Of a stretch of 64,000 bases of DNA, positions 37,091 to 50,300 are shown in pieces; positions within the stretch are counted from its first letter, which is position 1, and each line of letters opens with the position of its first letter. The position numbers and the translations under genes are program-made. This stretch comes from Lutraria lutraria. Lineage: Eukaryota > Mollusca > Bivalvia > Venerida > Mactridae. The stretch spans positions 9,545,603-9,609,602 of the forward strand of contig OZ026840.1 of assembly GCA_964023205.1 (NCBI GenBank). The letters are read 5' to 3'. The notes under the pieces are model-generated. The model ran no database searches, had not been told where the DNA came from, and saw only the letters and a list, made by a program, of their open reading frames with translations.

Positions 37091-38281
37091 CAATATAATT
37101 GGACTTGATTTTTATCAAAATCAAGTCCTTTGTAATCATTGACTTATATTTGTCGCTGGACTCCATAACAGCTTGGTTAAAAGAATGCCACATGAAGGAA
37201 ATAGTACGCAACTAAATGGTATGTTTATATAGAAGTATCTGGAATCTTTCCCCAATTAAGTGTGTCAGATCTAAATACATTTCAAATCATTCTATTGTAA
37301 CTACATGGAAAGAGTCATGTATCTAAATAAGTGCTTGTCGGTAGATACATGAGATTTTCAAATGCGTAGAATTAAAACCGCGTATTCACTGTCCAATAAA
37401 ATATCTTGCCGTAAAAGTAGTTCTACTTTCGGTTTTCGTTCGATAGTTCAGAAAAATCTCCACGGACGTATTCATGCATTTGCAACAATCTACCATCGAT
37501 GTGTGTGTTTTGTGCCTTTCTAACATTTCTTAATATTACAAAGCGAATTCTCATTTAATCGTATTCCGTGATATTCACACCAACTAGTGTTATTTTGATG
37601 AAGGAATCGCTATTTATAGACTCACTCCCCGCAGTGGCTAGTAGCAAAGCGTAACCGATGTGGGGAGTTTGATTTATCGAAGGTTGAATGTTAAAACTGC
37701 GGCTTAAGAATAATAATTCGAGTCGCTAAATACGAACGTAAATTACTGGATACGTGCTTTTAAAATTTACTGTTTAAGAGTTCCCTTCACGCCAGATTAT
37801 TTAGAATTACATAATCACGTCTGTTTTCATGCAACATCGGGTTAACTATAGGTCATATAGGTCTTACTCTACTGTGCCAGGACCTTTTTGATTTGAGTGA
37901 CCCTGAATGTGTTCAATGCGACGATGTTCTGTTGTGTTAAAACCAGAAGAATCAATGTTTGTATTTACTGTTACTGAAGTGTTTTCTACTAGTTTTGTAT
38001 AATAAAGAGTTTTAATGCAATTAAATTGTCCTCAATTAATGTCATTTACCTATAAGCATATTATCTGCATTACAATATGAATGAAAAATCGGTCCGTAAT
38101 TTTAAATGTTAAAATATTAGTATGGGCTCGAACGATGTGGGTACACATTTCTCTCTTTTGTCTCGTATGGTAAAAATCAAGTCCGAAAGTACTTTCAGTA
38201 CTTTGATTAAATATGTTATCATATGGCCTATCTTATTAAGTACACTGTGTTGTTATCTCGTGTAGGTGTCTGTATTTGCAG
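37091..38281. other. Upstream region of the PhyH-family gene; no coding seen
   Basis: AT-rich sequence up to an acceptor-like TGTATTTGCAG at 38,271-38,281. A further 5' non-coding exon may lie here but cannot be placed. Confidence 0.4.
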
Positions 38282-38321
38282 TCGACCTTGTACATAAAAG
38301 GATACACATACAAGATGGCAG
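38282..38321 (+). CDS. PhyH-family gene, exon 1 (start codon)
   Basis: ATG at 38,315 in the context CAAGATGG; coding part is ATG GCA G followed by donor GTATAG. The single leftover G plus TG of the next exon makes Val3, so the phase fits. TTTGCAG at 38,275-38,281 could be an acceptor, which would make this an exon with 33 bases of 5' UTR; alternatively transcription starts nearby. Confidence 0.65.
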
Positions 38322-41300
38322 GTATAGTGTTAATTTAATATTTTCGTAACACATTAAATCCAGTGGACTTCATCCGCTTGTCTAGACTACCTGCCACTGA
38401 CACTACGCGATAATCAAAGGGAAGCAGACTAGATATGTACGAGTTTCTTCAAAGGTTCTCTTGTATGATGGTCGGCTCGACGAAGGTCAAATTTTAGTAA
38501 CATTTATTGGGTGTGAGATTACATAGTTACGTAAGTTGTTTCATTTTGTGTGATGTTTGAAAACTACCAAATACTTTATTTTTATTTTAAAATTGAGATT
38601 GTCTTCAGTATTAATGAAGACATTTCTATTTCAATGATTTATGTTGCCCTAGTTTCATTTAATGCAAAATCACAGCGGACACATCCAGTTCACTGTAGAA
38701 TGCTACCATTAAGTGTAACAATAATGTAAACAATATACATTCTATTTGATTGGATAAGAACTGAGTCATGATTCACTATGCTAAGTTTACTATGGAGAGA
38801 ACTCATTACTTGTATTTGATTTTCATTGTCTAATGAGGCACTAGGACGGATATCTTTTCTCCGATTAAAAAAAAATTCTCTGAAAGAATTCTCAAATAAG
38901 CAGACTGGCTTTTGATCCGGTCTGACAGGGATCCGGTTATCAGGGGTTTCACTGTATTGGTGTAAAGGGAATGTATAACAGATACTAGATCAATTAGAAT
39001 GACTTATTATAGTTTAAGCGACTGCAGGACTAAAGCTTAAGAATTTGAATACTTAAATAATGAGTAAATGAATGAAAGTTGATTGACAGACTTTGAACAC
39101 TGAAAATTGAATTAAGGTATTAGGATCCCAATTTTTTTCTCAAAACGGGACAGACAGTTGTTTTTTTCGGAAATGTTTAAAAAATTATAGGTTTCCATGA
39201 TAGGAAATGATTCACCATGAGATTCTTTAAAAAAAAACAATGGCATTTCATTAAAGACGTTTGCTACAGTTTCCAGGTTTTTTTCACGTAGACATATAGA
39301 GAAAATGAATACTCTTTCATGATTTTTTAAAACATTGCATGATCACAGCATATGATAACAGAACCATTTTAAGAGAAAACAATTTGGGGGTCGACGAATT
39401 CGTTTTTGGGTTATTTGCCATTAAATTTGAATTAACGGCTAATTCTAGGTAAAAAAACTGGAAACTGTAGCAAACGTCTTTAAATTTTAAAGTCTGTGGC
39501 AGTAACCCATTTTTCAAAGATAAAAGAAAAAAGAACATCGGTTTCAATAAAAACTAATGATAAAATGATGCAGTAACACAGTATCAATCTAATTTGATAA
39601 AGAAAAAAAAATGTATAGCCTAATTTAACTGGGTTACTATGCAATATCAAAATAAATAAATATTTTTCAACAACTCTTGAAAAAAGAATATGTTCGTAAA
39701 AGAGTATCCGACGTAACTATCAGAGAAATAATGATACTATTTTTGTTATAATTATGAGAATTTTTGTGTAGCATTGAGCAAATACCTCAACAAAGCACAG
39801 TATTAGAGAAATGGAAAAAATGGCTGATGATAAATGTTTTATATTATTGATTATACTATGTATTTATGTTTTGTAGTGAATGAATTTGTCTACAATGGAT
39901 CCGAGTTAGACGTGACCAAGGTGATGAAGGATACATTTGATGACAATGGTTATGTTGTCATAAGGTGAATAGATATAACATTTATTTATCATTTAACTTC
40001 AATTTTGTATCGGTCTAGGGTGGTATAACAGGTTTTCGTGGTATACAGGTCATACAAATGACCGCGAGTCTAACTCTTTACTTAGCTTAAAATTCATGAC
40101 AGTACTAGTATGCAATCATAAAACCATTTAAATCACATAAACAATTCTTCTTCGTGTCAAAAAACATAAAAATACTCCAAAAACAACAAGTTAAATTGAA
40201 CGTCTACTTTATTCATTCCTGCATTATGGAGAGTACAACATATTTATAAGTTATAGATAATACACATATATTGACAATCATGAGTATTTGACAAATTAAT
40301 ACATTCATGTATATAGTTCACATGTACATGGTATTACCATACCATACATCAATGGAATAAAGTACACCCTAAATACTACCAAATTCACCATAACCTGCTA
40401 TGATACAACCACATTAAACTTACTTCTAATGTCGTTTCCGATATTATCACTGTGTGGTAGCACTATACGCAAAAAAAACAACGGTGTTTACAAGATGGCG
40501 GACGGATAAATGTTGTGAGGTAGGTGTCGTTTGTTTTTGGTTCAAACTTTTTAAATACGACGTCCTCTACACAAAAGTATACATCAAATGAAATAACTTT
40601 AAAACGGCAATCGACGGCAAATAATCGTTTTTTATCAAACCACGCCGTTTTCACAAAATCAGTGTCTGAACATCTCGTGTTGAGTTTTTTGAAAAACGAA
40701 GCGAGGAAACTGAACAAAACCGACGATTATTCCGTTAAAATGAATGAATCGACAAAAATACTTGTCCACGTGTATGGAGAATGTAAAGCTCCTCATGTAT
40801 ATCCATTATTTCCTCATCAAAATCCCTTGTAGTAGATGTTTTAAAGCTTTTAAATTTTATATACTGTACGCAACGGTGCAAAGTGTAAACATTGTACTGT
40901 ACGCAACGGAGAAAACAATTTCTGTACGCAACGGAGCAACAATTTTAGTCAAAAATCTGTACGCAACGGAGCAGTCAATGAATAGCTTGTTTCTGTGTGT
41001 TTAAAAACATGTCTTCTATACATTGTTATGATAGAAGAATGCACGCACAAACATCAATAACGATACCAGTTTTGGCTCAGTATTATCTATTGACATTTTT
41101 TGATGAATTTACTAAGTGAATGGCTTTTTGTCGATTACGATTTCAGAATTAGTTGTCCATAACAATTCGGCTAAATTTGTATTTGTCAATTCAACATTGC
41201 CATTGTAAATTAGGTTAAATAAGTCTTCTTCGCTGGTCGAGCAGTCTACTAGCAATGACTTTAAACGGATGTCGGTAGGTTCGAATCTCAGGTGCTGCGT

Positions 41301-44300
41301 GTATTTTTCTAAATAAAAATGATATTTTAAAGATATACGGAGCTAAGACAAGATATATATTAGCATAGGTTTTCCGCTGAATACTGTTTATATTTTTCAT
41401 TAGTTATTTTCATATAGATTCTGAAATTTGATAAAATCTAACGTAAGAAAAAAAACTAACTTATGAAGATATTGTTTCAATTCTTTTATGGAAAGTGAAA
41501 CACATATAATGCGAGTTTATACTGAAACATCAAACGTTATATACTCACTGAAGACCTAACGAGGTCTACGATATTCACTGTAAAAAAGGAATGTTTATTT
41601 GCCCCTTGACGTCAGAAACGTCAATTGACCAAATGACATCAAAATCATGAAAATTGCTTATCCGCTCATTGTAATTATCATAGTTTAATCAATTCACTTT
41701 TTTAGCATGTAAGAATGAAAAAAATATCTCATTTTGTCCAGCATTGTAGTAACATAATGCACGTTTTATCGTTCGAAAGTTTGTAATTATTCACTCAGGC
41801 TTGCCAGCGTTAGTAATCATATTACTGCGCTTTTGAACCCGAAGCGTGCATTCTTCTTTAACAATGCACTTTAAATTGAAATCAAAGTATAGAAGACACG
41901 TTTTTAAACACACAGAAACAAGCTATTCATTGACTGCTCCGTTGCGTACAGATTTTTGACTAAAATTGTTTCTCCGTTGCGTACAGATATTGTTTTCTCC
42001 GTTGCGTACAGTACAATGTTTACACTTAGCACCGTGGCGTACAGTATGTAAAATTTAAAAGCTTTAAAACATCTACTACAAGGGATTTTGATAAGGAAAT
42101 AACGGATATACATGAGAAGCTTTACATTCTCCATACACGTGGACAAGTATTTTTTGTCGATTCATTCATTTTAACGGAATAATCGTCGGTTTTGTTCAGT
42201 TTCCTCGCTTCGTTTTTCAAAAAACTTAACACGAGATTTTGTGAAAACGGCGTGGTTTGATAAAAAACGATTATTAGCCGCCGATTGCCGTTTTAAAGTT
42301 CCCTCATTTGATGTATACTATTGTGTAGAGGACGCCGTATTAAAAAAGTTTGAACCAAAAACAAACGACACCTACCTCACAACATTTATCCGTCCACCAT
42401 CTTGTAAACACCGTGATTTTTTGCGTACAGTGCTACCACACAGTGGACCCTGTGTCGTGCAGATTAATCCTGCATCAAAACTTTTTCAGCATGATGCTGA
42501 AAGTTTTCAGCATGATGCTAAAAGTTTTCAGCATGATGCTGAAAGTTTCAGCATGATGCTAAAAACTTTCAGCATGATGCTGAAAACTTTTAGCATCATG
42601 CAGGGTCGTGCATTTATGACCCTTATCGTACGCCATATTGTTCGCTGCGTGTACAGTATGAAGTCACGCGTTCAATTTAATTAAATAAACCAGTGATGCG
42701 TGTACAGTATGATGTTTTGAATCAGTGACAAGTGGAATTCCTTGTACTTCATTATTTGCGGTGACAAAATCGCATCAGTAGGTGCGCGAACTATTTACAT
42801 AATTATATAGATTTTTAATTCGTAATTTAAACATAATTGGCGAATGTTGTAATATTTATTTATTCCGGGTAATATCACACTTTTGAAAATACAGTTTGAT
42901 TAGTAGATCTAGAACTTTATACACTCATGTTCCCCTGCGAATCGTTTCCTATTTTCTACTAACAGTGTTGATTATACACAATGTGAACTTTTGTCTTGGA
43001 ATATTTAAAGAAAAAAATACTAATGGGTATTTGTCTACACATAATCAGCGGATGTCTACCAACTTCTGCGTAAATACTAAATAGCGAGTGAATTTGTCGT
43101 TGGTTTTAAGTTAAGGGCCTCCATGAACCTCTGGTGTACTCAATATTTTCGTCCGTCGAGTTTATTGGTACAACTGAACAGTCTGTGCATTGCGCATGGA
43201 ATTTGGCTGATAAAGTCTGTGTTGCCTGTACACATGATCGCCCATTTGACAGAACGATGTCAAGGTAGTTGAAACTTTTGTTATAGTGTTATACCTCCAT
43301 TGATAATTCCTTTTAATTCTACCCCCTTTTGAAATGTTATTTTTGTTTTGTTTTTAACTTTTATGGTCAAATTTCATTTACTACAATATTCATATACTGT
43401 AAACTGCACTGACAGACAAATGTAACTGCAACCCCGCTTCAGTTTCCGAGAATGCAACAGCATCATCTGCGAACAATAAAAGATAGATGGATAGTTGTTC
43501 AATATTAATGTCAGCATTTATATTTTCATGGAGATGATTTTCAGTAGCATACATAAATAGTGAAAACAATATCGGTGACGTTTTTTCATTGAAATAAACC
43601 AAAGTCCGATTTCGAAAAAATCTGAAACCGAATAACGACTGAGATACATTTTGAAATGGTTAAAGATGCATTATCCTATTTAGAGTTTTCGATTTGGATT
43701 GTATATTGTAACCGAATATTACCAGGATAAAATCAGATTACTGAACGAATATACCTTCTCAAAGATAGTTGAATACATCATAGACAATAATAAAGAATAT
43801 AAGATGTTAACAAACAATATCAGAGATAGTATGATATAATGAACCAGGGCTGTACTTACCTAAACGCACTGTACGCACGTGCATTCTGATTCATATGCAT
43901 GTAAATGTAAAATTTAAAATATTGCCTAAAACTCACCTGTCTACATCTTAGAATTTTCGGGGGGAGGGCTAATCCCAATGGACTAGTAGAATGCCTTTAG
44001 TATTACATGCATGCACTCTTAATTTGACCTTATGAGTGCCCCTATTTCTAGAAGCCGACTAACCTTATGATTGAAAAACTACACCAATTAATTAAAGCGC
44101 TGAGAAGATTGTTATGGACAGGTTTTGAAATAATTCATGTAATCTAAGTCTGGAGCATTGAATTAAAATCACGATGAACATATATACTGTCCTGAGCCGA
44201 CGACTATATTCTTGTATACAAGTAAATTCATACTTAATTCAAAATGTTTTTATTGACATTGACATTATTATCCATCTAAACTTTCAAACGAGCCATATTT

Positions 44301-47300
44301 CATTTCTGTACCATTTTATACTGGGTTTGTCATAACTTAGTCTGACAATAAATAATCATAGAAACGAAAGAATAATAATTATGTATATATTGCAACAGTA
44401 AACTCAAAAATGGTAGAAAACGAACTTGCTCTAAATTCCTGAACTAAGAATAAAACATTTTATGCTAACCTTAGTAGAAAATAATTAAAGTATTATAATT
44501 ATCAGTATATTATTTACATATTCAATGTTTATTGCCTTAATAAGTAAGTAAGTAAGTAAGTATATTTTTTTATTAAAGTGACCTGTGTAAACATATACAA
44601 CATAGGTATAAAACATTCAATTAATACACCCGGCCCAATGGACCTATAAGTCACTATTAAACTATTAGTAGCATGATATCGCATGACAAAAACAACATGG
44701 TATATAATAAATAAATGAATAAATAAATGAGTTAACAGATAAATAGACTGATCGGTTATTTGTACATTTATAATGAGTCAATTGCACGTTCAATTGTGTA
44801 CAGAGCGAACATTGTTATATTTATGAAATTAAACAAATATTTGCAAATATGAAACTATGGCAGTAAAATATTAAACAGGTAGGTAATTTATAGACTATTA
44901 TATAAATTCAGAAGATAGAACAATTCACTCAGATATAGGTAGAGTTTCTTCGTTTGATATAAGCATTGATTAGGTATTTAGCCACCTTTCTAGGGTAATT
45001 ATTCATCAAGTGTCTTAATTTGTTTTCAGCAGACAAATTATCATAATAATCATTCAAAATATCAAGAAATATGTAATAAAAAGCTTGGGAATATATGATC
45101 ATAAAGCATTTTTATGTAAAAACAAATGATACAAATTTAATTATTCCACGATATATCTTACTGTACACTGTTTTAAAGTCGCGGCATGCAATGTATACAC
45201 TAGTCTGGTTCCATGGCAGGCGGAAACGGAAATGGAGGCGACGCGCATGTGTCAGTTATTGTTATTATACGGGCAATCGCGGAGAAGTATATATCGCAGT
45301 TATAAGTGTACAGGGGATATTAACGAAACATCGACATATTTTACAAAAACGACGAAGTTACTTTATAATAACTTATTCATGATTTATTGTTTGCGAAATT
45401 CGGCAAACTAACAAAATTTTCAGATAATTCTTTTTGTCTTCTGGAAAAACGCGCATGCACGCGCAAATGGAAACGGTACAATGCACTGAGTAAAATACCA
45501 CGAAAGCTCGTTACCACGAAAAGCGGTTGCTTGACCATACTATGTAGACATTTATTTTCTATCCTAGTCATAAGAATGAGACATTTTAAGTTTTTGCCTC
45601 AAACATTCTGTGTTATTCATTTCAGAAAATTGTTCTGTCAAGATGAAGTTAACAAAATTGAGAGGACGATATTAGAAGGTGGACTGTTGAAGTATGCATA
45701 CAAGGTACAAGTTCCTGTTTGTTACCGACCAGTATTCGTATAGACCGCTAAATGATATAAAGACAAGACAAATCATGGATTTGGACAAATATCCTCCAAA
45801 TGATACCATTTCATGTTTTCAACACTTCTGGATAATCTCTCAACAGACACACATGATTTAACGAATAGCTGTATGTAAAACCCGCCTCATGAACAAGGGA
45901 AAGAAATTTTATTGATACTCCAGACTAAATAAACCTTAAACTGGTTCCTGTTTCATGTTGCAGTGCACCAAAGGCTTTGTACAGCAACAGGAAACAGTTT
46001 AGATCTCTCTCGTGGTCGGCATTTGTTCTATGTTTGATTAAACACTTGTGCAATGTATATATACTTTACAAACAAGGGAGTCATGATAGTTATGATGTTC
46101 AGAACATTTGTATAGATTGTCATTGCTAAATACCGTGCACTGTTTGAAACTACCCATCACTAAATATCAACATTTTATTTTTTATAACAGGTTCCCGATC
46201 ATGACGGACGTTCTCCGATTATAGCATTGTGGCAACATCCCGGAAATGATGTCACCGGAATGATGACTCGATGTGAAAAAGTGGCGACAACCGCTGAAAA
46301 GGTGAAAGCAATGTAACACCGTGTAATAATTTTGATGCTAATAGTAATAATACTAGCTCTCGTGTTGTTTTGTAATACATGTATCATCTTACAGTCATAC
46401 TTACAATCTGTAATACATGTATCATCTTACAGTCATACTTACAATCTGTAATACATGTATCATCTTACAGTCATACTTACAATCTGTAATACATGTATCA
46501 TCTTACAGTCATACTTACAATCTGTAATACATGTATCATCTTACAGTCATACTTACAATCTGTAATACATGTATCATCTTACAGTCATACTTACAATCTG
46601 TAATACATGTATCATCTTACAGTCATACTTACAATCTGTAATACATGTATCATCTTACAGTCATACTTACAATCTGTAATACATGTATCATCTTACAGTC
46701 ATACTTACAATCTGTAATACATGTATCATCTTACAGTCATACTTACAATCTGTAATACATGTATCATCTTACAGTCATACTTACAATCTGTACTTCTCGG
46801 CGTTTGTCTAAAGAAAATGCCCTAGACATAATAGTCAGGCCGCAATTTTGTTGTTGTAGTTTACGGGGCTACTTTCCATCATGGCTGACCCTGGGAATCC
46901 AACGATATTTCTCTTTCAGTGGGAACTTGATGTTCATTTTATTTACGATTATCAGAATTACAGAATTCATTTAATGTTGCTCTGAATTTGTTTAGTTACT
47001 AGGAGTGGAAGAATTGTATCACTACCATGCAAAAGTCCTAATTAAAGAGCCTGAAGTTGGAGGTAAATTCGAATGGCACCAGGATTATGGGTACGGTTGT
47101 TTCTTTTATGCCCGACAAAGTAACTAGTAGTCATTAACTTTTTTCAATTTAACCAAACCTGCAATACTCGTGGTCAATGACTGACAAACACAATGACATC
47201 GTATTTAAAGTACAAAAACATGCTCTCAGCCGAAAGATAAATATTCTATAGCCCTTTACGTTGCGATAATATATCAGTCTGTTCTTGGTAAAGGTCACAA

Positions 47301-50300
47301 TACAAATTGTTGGATGTAAATGACAGAAATGTATAACTGTCTTGAATTCCACATGTAAATAGTAATAAATCCATAACAACGAAGTGCATCAATGTCCCAG
47401 AGTGAACCCTGTACTTTACCGGGAAGAAAATGACCTTAAGTATATAACACCAACAAAGATATATCAGAAATGGACAGCAAGAGTACTGAGGTTGGATATG
47501 ATTATCAACAGTTCGGGCCCCTAAACGTTCTTTACGAATTTTAAACATGTTTGTGGATAACTATTTTAAAGCGTCCATAAGTAAAATGCTGCATGATATC
47601 AAGTTGATGTCTCTTCATTTGTGAACCAGTTATGCCTTATTGATATACAAACTATGTAAATACTACATAGAACAAGAACAACTATAACAAAACGTTATAG
47701 GTAGACGAATTACAAGAAGCATATTGGTGTATGTTTTTTGTATGAAGTTGCTTTTTTCATAAAGGATATTGACTGTATATTTTATTCAATCCTCCATTAA
47801 GGAGAGTATAAAGTATTTATATGATATGAGTAATACACATTATAATGACAATCATGAGTATTTGACAAATGAATAAATTCATGTATATAGTTTACAAGCA
47901 CATGGTAATATCATACCCTACATCAATCAAATAGAATCAACCCTAAATGTTGATGAATTCACCATAAATCTGAGCACTATCATACAACCACATTGAACTT
48001 CAAATAGCCACACAACAACTTATCTAGGCAATGCCTTCATGATTTACTTACCTGTCAACTATTGATAGATTCATTCATCACCATTAGCCAATGAAATGGC
48101 CAGGATTAGCCAAACTAGTAATAGACACTACACTATATACTCGCAAACAGCTATAATAAACTATTTTTAGCTTCGTACCACAGTCGATAGCTTTCGTTTA
48201 TTTTAATGCGCCATTCCACATGTTTATATAATGTTATGTTGCTCATTGTTAAATACATGTACATTCGACAATGGGTATAGATAGAAATCGAGCAGTGAGT
48301 CGTGACGAAAGGTCGAAGATTATTCCATTCTTTAAAATAGGGATAAGTAATTCAATGACCAAGTACATTACTAAACATGACCTTACATTTGTAGGAATCA
48401 GTTGTAAGAGGCATAGCTACGTGGTCCTGAAATCAGTGCGCCGCGCTATAGTAATATCATTAAACTGAATTGTGTTGGTTCGTATCCTTAATCTTGCCGC
48501 TATTTTTTTTTCAAATCATGCATTGCTCATGGTTTCGGTGCATTTATGTTAAGAAGGGTATATACATACATGTATAATTTTCTTTATGCAATCAAAACCA
48601 AATTCTGTTTAAATGAAATTCCTAAGTATGCAGGCGATGTCATGTTATAATGAAGCAAATTATTAGATTCTGACAGTGGCTCCAGTACAGATACTGCTAA
48701 CGAAGGAATAATTAAAATTGAAATTACATGAAATTAAATGAAATACAGTCATGTGAAATTCATTCCAAATATTGAAATTTTTGCAATAATAAAATGCCAA
48801 AAATCAACTAAAATGGAATGGTCAAAGCGTTCACATGGGTTTCGAACCCGTAATATTGGAAATTTGGAGGAATTGTACCAGAAGTAGCAGCGCTTACGAA
48901 AATATAGTTCTTTTTACAGTTTGACGTCGGTAACCTAGCAACTAAACGACGTTAAAACGCCACCTAGCGGCACCAGCTATGTGAACGACTCGTCGTACAT
49001 TTCCCCTTGTAGCTTTGCTATAAATTGTCATAGATTGAAAATTCGCACTTTGTGAATGAGCGAATGCAGTTGTCTACCGAATTGTATTCATCAATGCTTT
49101 GAATATCCATGACCGCCCGGCGTGTCGGAAATTAATCGACGTCAAAACGTCATTATGGGAACGTTATTTCGACGTAAAATATTCAGATAAATGCAAATGT
49201 AGCTAAAACGCCGTGGTAGAAGTTTTTCAAAAATTAGCACTATGTAAAACATTCATTTATCTACACATTAAGCGAAAAAAATCCATACCTCTTCAGGCTA
49301 CTTTTTTCAGTATCGTAACGTTTCCTGCACCACTTGAAATGAAAACAACGCCATTACGTCATTATTTAGGCCATTTTCGCGCTTTATACTTGGTTTATTG
49401 TAAGCGCATGTTAATTTTATGTTTCCATAATAGATATTTGTAGACTTTTAACAATTCCAACAATTAAAGTTAGGAACGTAATATACTTTTTAGTCGGCAA
49501 TAAATGCTTTTGCCGACAAGTCTATCGTCTTCTTTTAGTAAGTTGTAATGTATGCAGTCATAAAAATATTAATGTCGATATGCTACCGAATTATTAAAAC
49601 AACAATGTTTCTATGTTAACTCTGTTGTTTATATTTTGAAGATAACAACATATGATATTTTTTTTTTACTATCAATAATATAAAGTACCGGTATTGATTC
49701 CTTACATACATTTTTTCACACCTCAATAAAAGCTGAACTGTAAGTAATATGTATTTTACAAGAACTATATTTTCGTAAGCGCTGCTACTTCAGGTATAGT
49801 TCCTCCAAATTTCATGCCGAGCAACACCGCGAACTGCCTTAAGCTCAGCTTAGTCGGTCAAATAACTGATATTTATATATTACGGAAACCACCGAAACGT
49901 TCCGAAATGTCACTCTCCCTACAGAATGGACTTAGCTGGTACAACTATAGTTTACATTCAGATATTCGTACAACTATAGTTTAACATTAGATATTATTGG
50001 TACAACTATAGTTTAACTTTAGATATTATTAGTACAACTATAGTTTAACTTTAGATATTATTAGTACAACTATAGTTTAACTTTAGATATTGGTATAACT
50101 ATTGTTGGACTTTAGATATTGGTACAACTATAGTTTAACTTTAGATATTATTGGTACAACTGTAGTTAAACATTAGATATTATTAGTACAACTATAGTTT
50201 AACTTTAGTTATTATTGGTACAACTATAGTTTAACTTTAGATATTATTGGTACAACTATAGTTAAACATTAGATATTATTAGTACAACTATAGTTTAACT

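Noticed and set aside
42241..42684. 147-codon ORF with [14 protein letters not shown] repeats
   Set aside because: It is a read-through of a foldback arm into the palindromic CATGATGC repeat; not constrained as protein.
46759..46974. 71-codon ORF starting in the 38-bp array
   Set aside because: Starts inside satellite DNA and lies in intron 4 of the PhyH-family gene; no domain.
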